Assembly: GCA_904063045.1 (NCBI GenBank)
Contig: CAJFCJ010000003.1
Location: forward strand, 1,612,001 to 1,676,000
Source of the DNA: Dimorphilus gyrociliatus
Lineage: Eukaryota > Annelida > Polychaeta > Dinophilidae
DNA length: 64,000 nt
Reading direction: 5' to 3'
Shown here one piece after another: positions 14,233-26,238 of this stretch. The position numbers and the translations under genes were made by a program. Under the pieces are notes generated by a model. The model was not told where the DNA came from, made no database searches, and saw only the letters and a list, made by a program, of their open reading frames with translations. Every line of letters begins with the position of its first letter. Within the stretch, counting starts at the first letter, position 1.

Positions 14233-14781
14233 ATGGAAGGAATTCCTCGAATGAAATTTTCGATCGATTCAATTTTAGATTTGAATTATGATGAAGGTTT
14301 AAGTAGCGAAGAAGAAAAACTAGATACACAGCAGGCTGAAAAGATTAAAAGGCAAAGAACAACCTTTTCCACAGGTCAGCTTCAGGATTTGGAAAGAGCA
14401 TTCAGGAAAACTCATTACCCTGATGTTTTCATGAGAGAAAAACTGGCCACTCATTTGTGTTTACCCGAATCTCGAATACAAGTTTGGTTTCAGAATAGAA
14501 GAGCTAAATGGCGTAAGAAAGAAAAGAGTTTACTTGGTGGGCAACAACTTTATAACTCTTTATCTAATAATCAATGGACAAACCAACAGCATAATGGACT
14601 ACAAGCATATCAGCAATTATTTAGAACTCCATTCCTATCTTTGCCTTCTGCCTTCTCTCCATTAAGGGCACTCCAAATTTTTACCCCATTTACAAAAGAA
14701 AACTACGAAATACCAACGAACATAGAACTGAAGGCTCGAGAACGTGTTGATGCACTTGCTTTAATGCATATTCGAAGTTAA
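14233..14781 (+). CDS. PRD-class (paired-like) homeodomain transcription factor
   Basis: A 182-residue single-exon protein. An eh1/octapeptide-like repressor motif FSIDSIL lies at residues 9-15, which in known families recruits Groucho/TLE corepressors. The homeodomain covers about 38-97 (KRQRTTF ... [14 protein letters not shown]) with Gln at position 50 (residue 87), so a TAAT-palindrome type of site is expected. An OAR-like motif, [11 protein letters not shown], is near the C-terminus (about 165-175). Together these define the PRD-like class. The FSIDSIL motif recalls goosecoid and Uncx; Gln50 rules out goosecoid-type Lys50; the homeodomain itself looks about equally like Uncx, Otp and Arx-type proteins, so no ortholog is named. 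The usual PRD-class intron at homeodomain position 46/47 is absent. The upstream acceptor-like CTTGCAG suggests an untranslated first exon. Confidence 0.93.
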   Translation: MEGIPRMKFSIDSILDLNYDEGLSSEEEKLDTQQAEKIKRQRTTFSTGQLQDLERAFRKTHYPDVFMREKLATHLCLPESRIQVWFQNRRAKWRKKEKSLLGGQQLYNSLSNNQWTNQQHNGLQAYQQLFRTPFLSLPSAFSPLRALQIFTPFTKENYEIPTNIELKARERVDALALMHIRS

Positions 14782-16270
14782 TTTCAGTATGGACTTATAA
14801 ATAAAAACCATATCAAATATACATGATCTGCAACCTCATCACTTATTATTCTTTATAATTCAAATTTTCTTCAAAATCGTAATCTTTTATAAACATGAGA
14901 GTAGTTATTGCTTTGCATTATTTATTCTTAAGACACGAGTGATGGATTTATTGTCTTTGACCTGTTATAATTTAATGCTTAGATATTCCGAAAAAATAGC
15001 TAAAAAGTCCACTTTTCCCTTGGGCAGTTATGTTGTTTTTCACTAAATCGAAAAATATTAATATTTTAGCTATTAATATTAATAGAATTATTATATATCT
15101 TATATGAAAATGTATGCATCTCAATAAAAGTATACTTGTACTGTATATGAGCACAAAATGTTCGAAAAACTGTGTTTGCACTATATACATTTTATCAAAT
15201 CAATAAATTATAATAACAGGAAGCTAAAAATATTAACCAACGCACCTTTTGCCTAGTTTAATTGCTAAATATCTCAGAAAATATAATACAATTAAATAAC
15301 TTTATAAGACAAACCATAAATTATCATTGTAGAGCTTTCTTAAAAATATGTTAAAAATTATTTTATAACATTCAGTCAGCTGTTCAATTAGTAAATCACA
15401 GTAATCACATATTTTTTTATATGTTTACTCAATTACATTGCTTTCACATATCGATACAAGAAGAAATGTATATTGCCAAATTCGCTAAATAACGTTTCAA
15501 GAACAGTGAAAGACATACATTTCTAGAAACCAGCTTTTTTCCCGTTAGCCGAACTCATTTATAAATGTCGTTATTAGATTAGCGCACTTTCTTTGGTTAA
15601 ATGACATTTCTACGAATTATGCAAAGTAAGGTAAAATTAAGACAGTTTAATTGTTGGTTTTGACTTTTAATGAGTTACTCTTTAGGAATATCTAATATCA
15701 AAGAAATTAATACTTAATCCTTGTCTTTCTGGCAGTAAACTGCAAAAATTACTAAGCTACAGGCTTCTAATGGTTTAGGCTTACTACGGCGAAGTCAACC
15801 TAATACTGTCTATGATTTTTTTTATTAGCATTGTTTCTAAAATATTTATCTTTCTTTTCGATCGTGTTCTAATTGTACAACTTTTCGGAAAAATTGCCTT
15901 TAAAGTTAAATGCTTCCCATCATATTAAGCAATAGCTGCGTATTGCAAATCTTGTTAATCGAGTTGTTTGAAAATTATAGAATGGTAAATATTATTGTCG
16001 TTTTTCATTCTAAAATGTCAAGAATTTTTTTTCCTGCCGTTTTAGTCACTAACTATCACTGAGTATAGCATATGAATTTAAGTATTCGTATATTTTCTGA
16101 AAAAATACTAATTCTTCTAAAATGAGCAAATTTTGTAGGATCTTCAGCATGTTAATCTTAATATGTCGCGTGTTAAATTATGCAATGCTTAAAAACTTTC
16201 TACGAAATTAGTAATTATAAAGAAATTTTATCTTTAATTATTCAATAATTTAAATTTTATCAATATATGT
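14782..16270. other. Spacer, no gene seen
   Basis: It holds the homeobox 3' flank with an AATAAA-type signal near 14800. The rest is AT-rich without recognisable coding sequence. Confidence 0.5.
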
Positions 16271-19200
16271 CTATCTTCTCACGAAACCAGATAAAGGAGG
16301 AGCAGAAACTGATAAATTTCCAGTCGTTGTTAGAGGAGCACCTGGTGTCACAAATTGGCTTCCTGTATTAGTAGGTGCGGTTAGCATTACAGGAGCCTGC
16401 TCAGCTAAACTTTGATAAGGCGATGAGAATAGTTGAAATGAAGACCTTGATCCTGGTTTGATAGGAGCGATGCCAAACGATGAATAAATTTCTTTCAGAA
16501 AAAGTAGGATTGTATCTTCCGAATCCCTGAAGAACATTCAATTTAGAGATACATAGGAAACTAGAATTACGAGCAAATATCACACTCACCAATAACACAA
16601 ATGACTCCCTAATGCAAATATATATTCATTAAAGCTCTCTAGAGGAGCCTCTTGAAGAACATAGTCGATTCGTCTGCCTTGGTTCAGCTGCCCCTCCAAT
16701 ATGTCTTCTTCAACAACAGTTGATGCTATTGCTAAAGGCAATCCTTAAAGTATTTGTATCTATACAATGAAAAGATACTAACAAGCTGTATCTGTTTCGT
16801 CTGGTACATTTAAAGATGAAAGTACTGAATCAACTTCCTTTTCCACCTCAGCTGAGGATCTATGAGACCTTGCAAACTCTGCTAAGGTGTTCCAAGTCTT
16901 TCGAACTGACGTAAGGATTTGCTGTTTGATATCAGACCCCATCCTCATCATCGATTCTTTTAATTCTACAAAAAACTTAATTCACACAAGGAGACAAAAT
17001 CTGTTTGCATTAGTTACCTAAATGTAACCTTTTTCTTCCTTTGTGATGAGGCATAAGGACAGGTTTAGGGGGAGGTGATGAAGTAACAAGAGGCTCCAAT
17101 CTATATGCTACCGGATCAAACTAGACAGAAAAGTTACATTAAATCAATGAAGGAAAGTAGTCTTACTGGATGGAAAATATTAAAGTAGCCAACGCATGTA
17201 GGTAATTGAAATGATTCTCCCAAGTTACAAATTCCTCTAACGGTTAACAACATCGCTACTGGACTACCTAAAGCAAACATGTTGACTACTGAGAAAGATA
17301 ATTGGCTATATTCAACATGGGGTGTTCCAATTCCCCTTAAAGTCATATCATATTCTATTAGAGATGCATTTTTCTCCAGTTTTGCGCTGTCAAAATGAAG
17401 TTTTGCATTTAAGGAAGAAACAAGTATTTTTTATACATTAAACATACCCAGAAGAGAAGGGTGTCGATTCACGACTATTTAGATTTATCTGTTCATGAGC
17501 AGTTTTCGAATCATTTTGTCTTTTTGCTAAACCTTTCAGATAAGCTAAAATCTTCTTACGAGGTCCCATCGGTAGACCTAAGTCTTTAATATCAGATTCG
17601 TCACACATTTGCTGCAATAGAAAACAATAAGCTCTTAAAGTGATTTGCATTAAAACTGATTTACCAAGGCTTCGAGATCTATATGTTCTCTTTCAAAAAC
17701 TCCTTTATAATCGTTTAGTGATAGTTTCTCTAAAACTGTAGTTATATTTTCATTTTTAGGATCATCAATTGTCTGAAAAGATTTTATACTAATTGTTAAA
17801 TAATTTTATTAGAATAAACGAGTTCACCTACTAGACTAGAAGGTGTTGACGATCTAGAGAGGCCACTATCATTAAATGCTTGACCTACTGCTAAATCTTG
17901 AACAGGAGGAACTGAATTAGTTGGTTCTTTGCTATTTAGTGATTTTTGATGAGATAGCAAGTCGAATAAAATCAAAGAACCCAAGCTATGACCAGAAACA
18001 GACACATCACCATTAAAATCAGAATTTCTTTGTAAAAACAAGTCATAAACACGATTCATTTCCTTGGCAACAATATCAGAAATTTTCTGTAAATGAAAAC
18101 TATTACCAAAGATGATCGCATTAATCTAAAAAGTATACTTGACAATATTTAGGACTTGAGTAAAACAAAATATCCAACAGCGTATCGTTTGTAAAAGCTC
18201 TTAACTTTGTTATACTTTTCAATGTAATTGACTTCAACTGTCTAATAAAATCAAATATAATAATGATACTCTAGTTTTGGCAAATGTATACTCGTCTATG
18301 ACATTCGCATCATTATGAAGAGCAGCATGCCAATTAATTGGTAGAAACTCAACTCGTCCTATCCGGCCTTCTCTAACGTAGTGTCCAAAGTGAGACTGTA
18401 TCAATTTTTCACTTATTTCCCTCATATCATTTACTAAAAAGTAAAATCTTAGTTGCTGATTGAAATCAGAAATTATTAATATACCGCATTCTACAAGGTT
18501 GCGAAATCTAAGATCGCATGTTGAACCTATACCATGGACGACAAACACTAGATGATCCACCTGAGGGCTTTCTCCTTCCTCAATGCCATCCATATCAGTT
18601 ACCCCTCTTTTGACAATCCTTGGCCTGGAATCATTGCCTACGTTTCCCCATTCATCAATTGCATCAGTTGCTTTGAATTGCACTATTGCTGTTGGAGAGT
18701 GAAAAACGACAACGTGACCGTCGGATAATTCAACTTTTCGATGCCATTGACCACTAACTAAAGTATTTTTGTATTCTTCCTGTATATATATATATATACA
18801 TATATATTTGTATAAACATAACAGAAAATATTGCAAAAAAGTTACAACAAATTACCTCTAATTTTCTGGCATCATTTTCAATATATGGCATAAACTTTGA
18901 ATCACCTTCTGGCTTGTAAAACCAAGAGCATCTTCGCACGTCCGATGGATCTTCATCCCAGTATATGGGATATCGTAATCTCGTTCTGATATCCACATCA
19001 TATCTACCACCATTCGTTGGAATATGCTCTTCTGCAGTATCTTTCGGAACAAACATTTCCAAATGAAACATTGACTGAAACTACAATAAATAAAACAGAC
19101 TATACTTACTGCTACGAAAAGAATCCTCCAGTCTGACTGAATCTATAACTGAGAAGGGCTTCCAAACTGTGCGTGTTTCAATTGTAAGGCTATAAAACCA

Positions 19201-20013
19201 GTGATGATTAACAGGTTCATATACAGGACCGATCGGAAGATTAGATACAGGCGGTGCTATACCTTAGAAAATGACTTTAGAGACGTTTAAATATGTGTAC
19301 AGTAAACAACTCACTTGATGGAGGGGGTAGAGACGGAGAATCATAACTGCTACCTTGTAAAGGATTAACAGGCTGAGAAGCAAAAGAGCTAGGAGGCGGT
19401 TGCTGAAAAGTGTTTTGTGAATATGGCTGACGTGTCGCTTTTTGCATACGGTAGATATTTTGATCTGTAAAAGATGCTATCAGCGATTACAAAAAAAAAC
19501 AAAAAGTTTAAAATTCACCATTGGTTATGGTTGGTAGTGGCGCAGGAGGAGCCATTGCTATTGGAACCGAAGTCAAAGATGGTTGATTGGGATATGAGGA
19601 AGGCCCCTGAATATTTTTGTTTACTCCTTCCTGATCTGAGAGGGGTTTTTTCGAAATATTATCGAATATATCCCCATCTGATGAAGTTAAAGCTGGAAAT
19701 AAATTTTGCGATAGAGTTGTTCCACTATTAAGTGATGCATTTTGGCCAATAAAACTATCAGCTTCTACGTCTTCAGCTGTTAGGAATAAAGAATTCCTCA
19801 TAGAGCAAAGTTTTGCAGACGAAATTTTGCATCTTTCAAAACTTTCTTTTGTTTCTTTGATAACAAACCTGTTTCAACCAGGCTTTCTGCTTGTTGGGGA
19901 ACAACAGGCATGAATAAATTAGATCCCAGCGCAGGATTTAAATTTAAACCATCGGAAGTGCCCATAAGAAGAAGAGGTGCAGTAGAAGCTGTTGTTTTCT
20001 TCTTTTCCGCCAT
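16271..20013 (-). CDS. SEC23-interacting / DDHD2-type phospholipase A1
   Basis: Intracellular PA-PLA1 family, which acts at ER exit sites and the Golgi on phosphatidic acid and neutral lipids. Sixteen exons (20013-19821, 19776-19519, 19464-19315, 19262-19110, 19031-18856, 18779-18485, 18433-18270, 18237-18139, 18086-17832, 17772-17665, 17611-17448, 17386-17167, 17120-17018, 16965-16783, 16731-16590, 16526-16271) sum to 2919 nt and 972 residues in frame. In order: a Ser/Pro-rich N-terminus with PPP runs, as in SEC23 binders; a WWE-like region ([30 protein letters not shown]); the lipase segment [14 protein letters not shown], with the GxSxG nucleophile in [10 protein letters not shown]; a SAM-like region ([15 protein letters not shown]); and a DDHD domain ([34 protein letters not shown]). 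It lies head-to-head with MCMBP. SEC23IP and DDHD2 are paralogues in vertebrates; I cannot say which this is closer to. Confidence 0.93.
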
Positions 20014-20257
20014 TTTGAAACGTGTTTAATTTCCTCTTCCTCAAAAATCGTATTTTCGTATGTAATTCATTTATAGACCAACTCTATAAAAATTGACAAT
20101 ACATATGCATATCTGTATATTTTTAGAAATATATATAATATGTACTCATATTTTTATTGAAGGCCGAAGTGGAGGCAATATTTGGCGCCGTTTTCATCTT
20201 CATATCAATTTCCTTAACCTCTTGCTATTTATTTACTAAACAGTCAAAAACTTAAAT
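20014..20257. promoter_or_regulatory. Divergent promoter: SEC23IP-like gene and MCMBP
   Basis: Only 244 bp separate the two start codons. Both untranslated leaders and any shared promoter must fit here. It is AT-rich apart from a GC island around 20160-20200 that carries an E2F-type site. Confidence 0.6.
20181..20189 (+). promoter_or_regulatory. E2F-type site TTTGGCGCC
   Basis: A full match to the E2F consensus TTTSSCGC, about 70 bp upstream of the MCMBP start codon. This is the usual place for E2F control of S-phase genes. The factor is inferred; the motif is seen. Confidence 0.55.
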
Positions 20258-21591
20258 ATGACTGATCTAGAGAAATATATAGTTGATCCTCTATCATATA
20301 TTAGTAATTTAGCAGGTAAATTCTTCGATTAGTTGATTTTATAACTATTTTTCGCACAATTCTTTCATTTCGTAGCAGAAAGAAAGAATGTTTCACAAAT
20401 ATGTGACATTTTTCGGGAAAAGATTCAAAAAGGACTGTCCGAAATGGTATGATTTTCAATTCTTATTGTTTTAAGATTTTAAAGTAATCTTTTATTTCTT
20501 AGATACCCAGTTTAAACGAAACGAGTCAGGATTCACTGAAGGCTAATAGCTTAATTAAATATCGGGGAATGGTTCAAGATATGTTTGGGGAAGAGCTATT
20601 TCCTGAATACTTCAATGTAGTAGATTCTTCTAACACAATGAAGATGAAAACTGGACTTCTTCAAGATATTTATCAATTTAAAGTTTGAAATTAATATCTG
20701 ATTGATGAATATATAAATAAAATAATAATATATAATATAATATTTTAGGATGGCGAAAGGGCCGATTTCGATACTGCTCAGATGGCTGAAAGACAGTGTT
20801 ATTACTTTGTACCAATACCGACAGAGAATTCTTGGATCAAAGACGTATGTAGCTATGAATTTTAAAAATGTGATCTTAACTTATATAATTTGCTTCAGTA
20901 TTATAAAAGTAAAAGATTGCTGGAACAACCTTCTTCTTCCAATTACGATAATCGTAATAAACGAAATCTGGAAAGTGATGATGAAGATTCGAATGGCTTT
21001 GAACAACTAAGTCAACTCAGTGGAGACGAAAATCAATTCATGGATATTGGAGAAGTAACTGAAAGTTCGAAAAAAATGAAAACTCCAAAAGAAGAAGGTA
21101 TTATGTTTAATGCTTATTTATCAACGAAACAAATATGTCGTTATCTCAGATAAGAAGAGCCAAATCCCTTTCAACTTAAATTTTCCAATTGATACGGAGA
21201 AAGAAACTCCATGTATAGGAGTGGCTTATGAAAATTATGATGACATAAAATTAAATACAGTATATGAAATTTATGGAATATTATCTAATCATCCCGCATT
21301 GGCAGCAAACACATTAAATGAGTAAGAAATGTAATTGATTATATTAATAGTAGTAATGAAACACTATAATAGAAATGGATCAGCAAGCGGTTTTGAAACG
21401 GATGAAATGTATGCTAAATCACCACCGCCATCTCTTGTACCAAGGTTTTACTAAATTTTAATAATTTCCTTCATAAATAACGTTGATTTTCAAATGACAG
21501 GATTCACATAGTCCTTATTCGAAAATTAGAAAACATTGATCCTTCTTATCAATTAAGTAATATTAACATACAAATATGTCTTGATATATAC

Positions 21592-21634
<43 letters not shown>

Positions 21635-22944
21635 TTATATGTTCTTATTTATTTTAGTTTTAAAAGAATCGAGACTGAACGATATTTCTTTAAAGTTACG
21701 AGACTACCTTCAACAGGTTCTCCTAGGTGATAGAATAGCAGCAGATTATCTATTCTGCTACTTGATGTCAAGAGTGTAAGTTTTATAAAGTTAAATATGA
21801 TCGCTACAGATTATAGAAACTACCTAAGTAACTATTCTCTTTTTGTTATTTACAAATGTTTTACAGATATGCCCGTAAAGATTCCAGGGCGATTGGAAAA
21901 TTCAGCCTCAATCTCACTAATTTGAATATTCAAAGTCAACACACTAAATATATTTATACCGCTCTAGAGAGAATTCTTCCTCTGGTACGAGAAATTTAAC
22001 TTAGTTTCTACCATTATTAATAGAGGTTTCAAACTTTCAGTCCCTATATTGCCCTTTATCTTTGGAGAACATGAATAAGAGGAGGATGACTCCATACAAA
22101 GACTATAAATCAAATAGATTAATGTCAGGAAGCTTACAGCTACCTGATGGAACTCGACTAATTTTGGATGAAACTGCCCTGCAACCTGGTCAATTAGACA
22201 CTATTGGAGTACAAAATACTAGATCTCTAAATGATGTTGTTTGTTGGCAAAAATTAGAATATGACTTTACTTATCACAAGCAAGAATTTTTTACTGACTT
22301 TCCTGTTCTTGTTTTCTCAGAGGGAAAGTCTGTTTTCCAGGTATAGTAACAATATTGTTTGAAAAAAAAGTAAATAAGAAAATATTATTTTTTTTAGTGC
22401 GACTGCAGACTACCTTTAAAGACAATCATAAATCCAGATAATTTAGAAAGTTATTATTTACAAATGATGGCAACCCAGGAATCCAACTTTCAAGACTTTC
22501 GTAACTTTATATCAATGATGAGTTTCAGAGATTACACATTTCCTGATGACTTGAAACAGGTTAAATAATTTTAAGTGTAACTTGTGTTGAAGTACAAGTT
22601 TATTAAATTTGTTTTTTTTTTAATTTTAAATTATTTTAATTAAACTAAACTTTCGAAATAAGACTTTTCTATCATCTGTAATTTTTCTTTGTACTGATAT
22701 TTCAGGAAGTTGAACAATACTTTGTTGACATGAGAAAACAAGACAACAAAATGACAGCCGATGCTTTCTTAAACCTCTTGTTGTTTGCAAGGTGAAATGC
22801 GAAAATTCTTTATAGTATCACAGAAACATGTTATTTTCTTTCAGACTTCTTACTCTGAGTAGAAGTGAAACGACACTCACAGCTGATATCTGGAGTTGTG
22901 CTAAAGCTCTAGAGCAAGAACGCCAAAGGAGAATAGAGGCTTGA
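20258..22944 (+). CDS. MCMBP: MCM-binding protein (mini-chromosome maintenance complex binding)
   Basis: A nuclear replication factor (ETG1 in plants) that binds the MCM helicase subunits and helps assemble or unload the complex. Fourteen exons (20258-20315, 20376-20446, 20503-20682, 20749-20844, 20899-21097, 21150-21321, 21373-21444, 21501-21556, 21658-21775, 21867-21984, 22041-22340, 22398-22559, 22706-22791, 22845-22944) sum to 1788 nt and 595 residues. Family blocks in order: IPSLNE, KYRGMVQDMF, CYYFVPIPTENSWIKD, an acidic serine-rich linker, PFNLNFPI, PPPSLVPRIHIV, DRIAADYLFCYLMSRVYAR, TPYKDYKSNRLMSGSLQLP, LQPGQLDTIGV, CWQKLEYDFTYHKQEF and a C-terminal helix-rich end. Introns are mostly 50-100 bp; the ninth exon is preceded by an AT-repeat intron. 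The identification is secure. Confidence 0.97.
21595..21631 (+). repeat. (AT)n microsatellite inside an MCMBP intron
   Basis: About 18 AT units in the intron between 21556 and 21658. Expect length polymorphism and assembly uncertainty here. Confidence 0.9.
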
Positions 22945-24105
22945 AAATTTCTTATAAGCAATACATAAAGTTCATTGCTTATTATTGAATTGCGCAACAG
23001 TTTCAGTCAAACCGGATGTAGAACCTTACTAGGCTGTTTTCAATTGCGATGTATAGTTAGTCTAAACTGATCGCTTAAAGAGGTCATACTGAAAAAGTTA
23101 CATGATATAGCCCGGTTTCTAATATAAATAAAATTATTCAACTCTAAAAAATTCTGATATATTTGCAATAGATCGTCTATTTTACGGTTACCTTATTTTG
23201 TGAGTATTTTCGTTAGTTTCCTTAAAGCCGTTGCACTTAGGGCAATCAGTAGGACGCACTTTGTTGTAGGAAATGCAACTTTATTTTTCATAAAGGGACT
23301 TAAGAGGTTGTTTAAATAATAAAAATAGTCGTTTTTCACGAAAGCTTCATTGTGTTTGTTATGTCAAAGTCAATAAACAAACTTTGACCTAAAAACGGGC
23401 AAAGATTAAGCTGACCTGCAACGAGATTGCCAATATAGATCGGCATATTATTTAAATATAAAATATTTTTCAATGAAAATGTTATAACTTCTACGTAAAA
23501 TGTAAACTTTGCGTCGTTTGATGTGGGAAAATAGATTAAAGTAGCAGCTGGTGTAATCTCTTAAAATTGTATAAAGTGAATTCAATTCTATGAGAAATAC
23601 TGAAAAAGGGCAGTAAAATAAAAAAAAAACATAAAATAAGTTAAAAAAAATTAGTCATTGGTAATTTTTTGTAATCTTAAATTTTGTACTACATAAAAAC
23701 AACAGGTCAAGTGGTTAGAAGAAATACTATCAAGAAATTTAATACTGAGTACTTTAAATTTGAAAGTTATCCTCCTTTACCTACTTTTTCCTTAAGAGCA
23801 ATGTTGTTTTTTTAAGCAAACTGAATTTTCTACTATCTTCTTTCTATTAAAATTGAAACTGAGGAGGTATATCAACATATGCTTCAATTGTAACACCGGA
23901 ACCTGCATATGCAAAATTGTATAATGGTTTTTTCCATACTATTAATTAGGCGCATTTGATTCAACAGATGTAAAACGAATTCAGTTAAAACGCAAGAATT
24001 TAGTAAATTGTAAATAGTTGAACACACGCTGGTTGATTCACAATAAAGAACGGATATGTTATGTGAGTGAAATCAAGATAATACGAAAAACCGCATTTCT
24101 TGAGA
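22945..24105. other. Spacer between MCMBP and pantothenate kinase
   Basis: It begins with the MCMBP 3' flank, with an AATAAA near 23126. No other gene or structured repeat was recognised. Confidence 0.5.
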
Positions 24106-25262
24106 ATGAAAATTTTTGATTCTTTAGCTCAACCTTGGTTTGGCCTTGATATTGGGGGAACCCTAACGAAATTGATATACTTTGAACCTTTAGAACCCAG
24201 CGATGCAGAAACTCCAACAGCGAAAACCCTCCGCCATTATCTAACATCCCAGACTGCATATGGTAAAACTGGAATAAGAGATGATCACCTTCAACTGGAT
24301 GGTGTTGAAATAGATGGACATATGGGAAACCTTCACTTTATCCGATTTCCAACATCTCAAATGAATGCTTTTATCGAGCTCGCAAAATCCAAAAACTTTT
24401 CTTCATTAGCAACTACCGTTTGCGCTACTGGAGGTGGAGCTTACAAATTTGAAATGGATATTTATACCAAACTATCATTAGAACTTTTCAAGGTAGACGA
24501 ACTAGCATGTTTGATGAGTGGCATTCACTATATTGAACGAATAAACTCCCAATCAGAATGCTACTATTTTCAACAGCCTCTTGATGATGCTGTTAGAGAA
24601 GTTCCTTATGACTTTACTGATCCATATCCATATTTAACTGTAAATATTGGTTCTGGCGTCTCCATACTTTTGGTTAGATCGGAAACAGAATATTCCAGAA
24701 TATCGGGTACAAGTTTAGGAGGTGGGACATTTCTTGGCCTATGTTGCCTCTTAACTGATTGTGAAAGTTTTGAAGAGGCCATAAGCTTGGCAGAAAAGGG
24801 GAGTAATGACAATGTAGATAAATTGGTAGGAGATATATATGGAGGCAGCTACGACAGATTTTCTCTTCCAGCTCATGCTGTAGCTTCTTCTTTTGGCCAT
24901 ATGATGCATGAGGAAAAGAGAGAAGCCGTTTCGAAAGCAGATTTAGCTAGAACAACTCTAGCTACCATTACAAATAATATCGGTTCAATAGCACTTTTAT
25001 GCGCTCAGGCTCATAAAGTAGAAAGGGTTGTTTTCGTTGGAAACTTTCTTCGAGTAAATTCTCTCTCTATGAAAATGTTGGCCTATGCTATGGACTTTTG
25101 GTCAAAGGGTCAATTGAAAGCACTTTTCCTTCGGCATGAGGTTAACTAATTTTATATTTTATAACTTTTAAACAAACAAAATTTTTAAATCAATTATAGG
25201 GTTATTTTGGCGCTGTTGGAAGTCTTCTTCGACTTGTTGAATTAAGAAACTTCAATAGTTAA
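24106..25262 (+). CDS. Type II (eukaryotic) pantothenate kinase
   Basis: Phosphorylates pantothenate, the first and rate-limiting step of coenzyme A synthesis. Two exons, 24106-25140 and 25200-25262, give 365 residues. The ATP-binding glycine loop is [13 protein letters not shown] near the N-terminus. Further family blocks are [95 protein letters not shown] and [11 protein letters not shown]. The second exon supplies the conserved end [17 protein letters not shown]. The protein starts just before the catalytic core, so the long N-terminal leader of some mammalian isoforms (which directs nuclear or mitochondrial location) is absent; a cytosolic enzyme is likely. An upstream alternative exon cannot be excluded. 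Confidence 0.97.
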
Positions 25263-26238
25263 ATAAAAGTAACATTCCATATATTTTTTTATTGTTTAAT
25301 ATTATTGTTATTCGATGATTGCATTACTATTTAGGAAATTTGTTGACTTTGTCAAAGATTTTTCTTTGTTTACTAAAAATTTGCCCACTGCAATAAATTT
25401 TGCTTTTTCATACTTGCTATGGACAATAGATGGCGTATATATATACTATAAATTCTGAAAAAAGCATTTACGTATTAGGCCATTAACACGTGCCAAAATC
25501 CTTTTATAACGCTTTTGATTCATTATAATAATACGCAGTTGTATATTGACAAAAAATTGGCAGAAAATTCGAGTTCAATATATATGGTTTCTTGAATAAT
25601 TTGAAAAGAGTGTGTTTTGATCGGTCTATGAATAAACTGTATATATGCATATATTTATAGCCATGCACAAAAGTATGTTAGAAGGAAATCGATTTTTTAT
25701 CATTTATTATTTATTCCTTTCCTGTTAGTGACATTCATTTTTGCATAATTTTCACTAACCTAGGTGTATTTCATCAGACAGAAGAATAGAGGTTCTATAT
25801 CAATATTTCTAAAGTATGAAGAGGTATTCCTCAGGTAACACGTGATGTGCATGCACAAAATCATACGTGTATCTTTATCCCACTTTAGCCTTTGTCGAAA
25901 ACGAGAATATAAGTTTATTACAAAAATATAAGTCAACGGACTAGTTAACATGAAAACTGTAAGGGAAAATTCCGTACACAAGGTTTGTAAGGGTGCAAAA
26001 ACTTTAAGCGTTTATAAACAAGTAAACGATAACACGGCAAACATTTGATTGTAAACTGATTTCTAAAAACGGTCCTTCTAAACGTATATTTACAAAGTGT
26101 TTGTTTCAAGTACATAACTCACTTCACCGCACATAAACAGTTCTGCAGGATAAAATACAAGGAAACACTTTGCTGTCAACTTCTCTAACTCTATAAAACT
26201 ATTTTTATCAAGGTTTGCTCATAAGAGAAACAATAATT
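25263..26238. other. Spacer; weak CTCF-like and CACGTG motifs
   Basis: An ATAGATGGCG string at about 25426-25435 recalls the CTCF core, weakly. CACGTG hexamers lie at 25487-25492 and 25839-25844. No coding sequence recognised. Confidence 0.4.

Noticed and set aside
18754-19071. Alternative reading of the SEC23IP-like exon starting further upstream ([11 protein letters not shown])
   Set aside because: Joining it to the previous exon breaks the frame; the CTGCAG acceptor at 19032-19037 keeps the frame and fits the family spacing.
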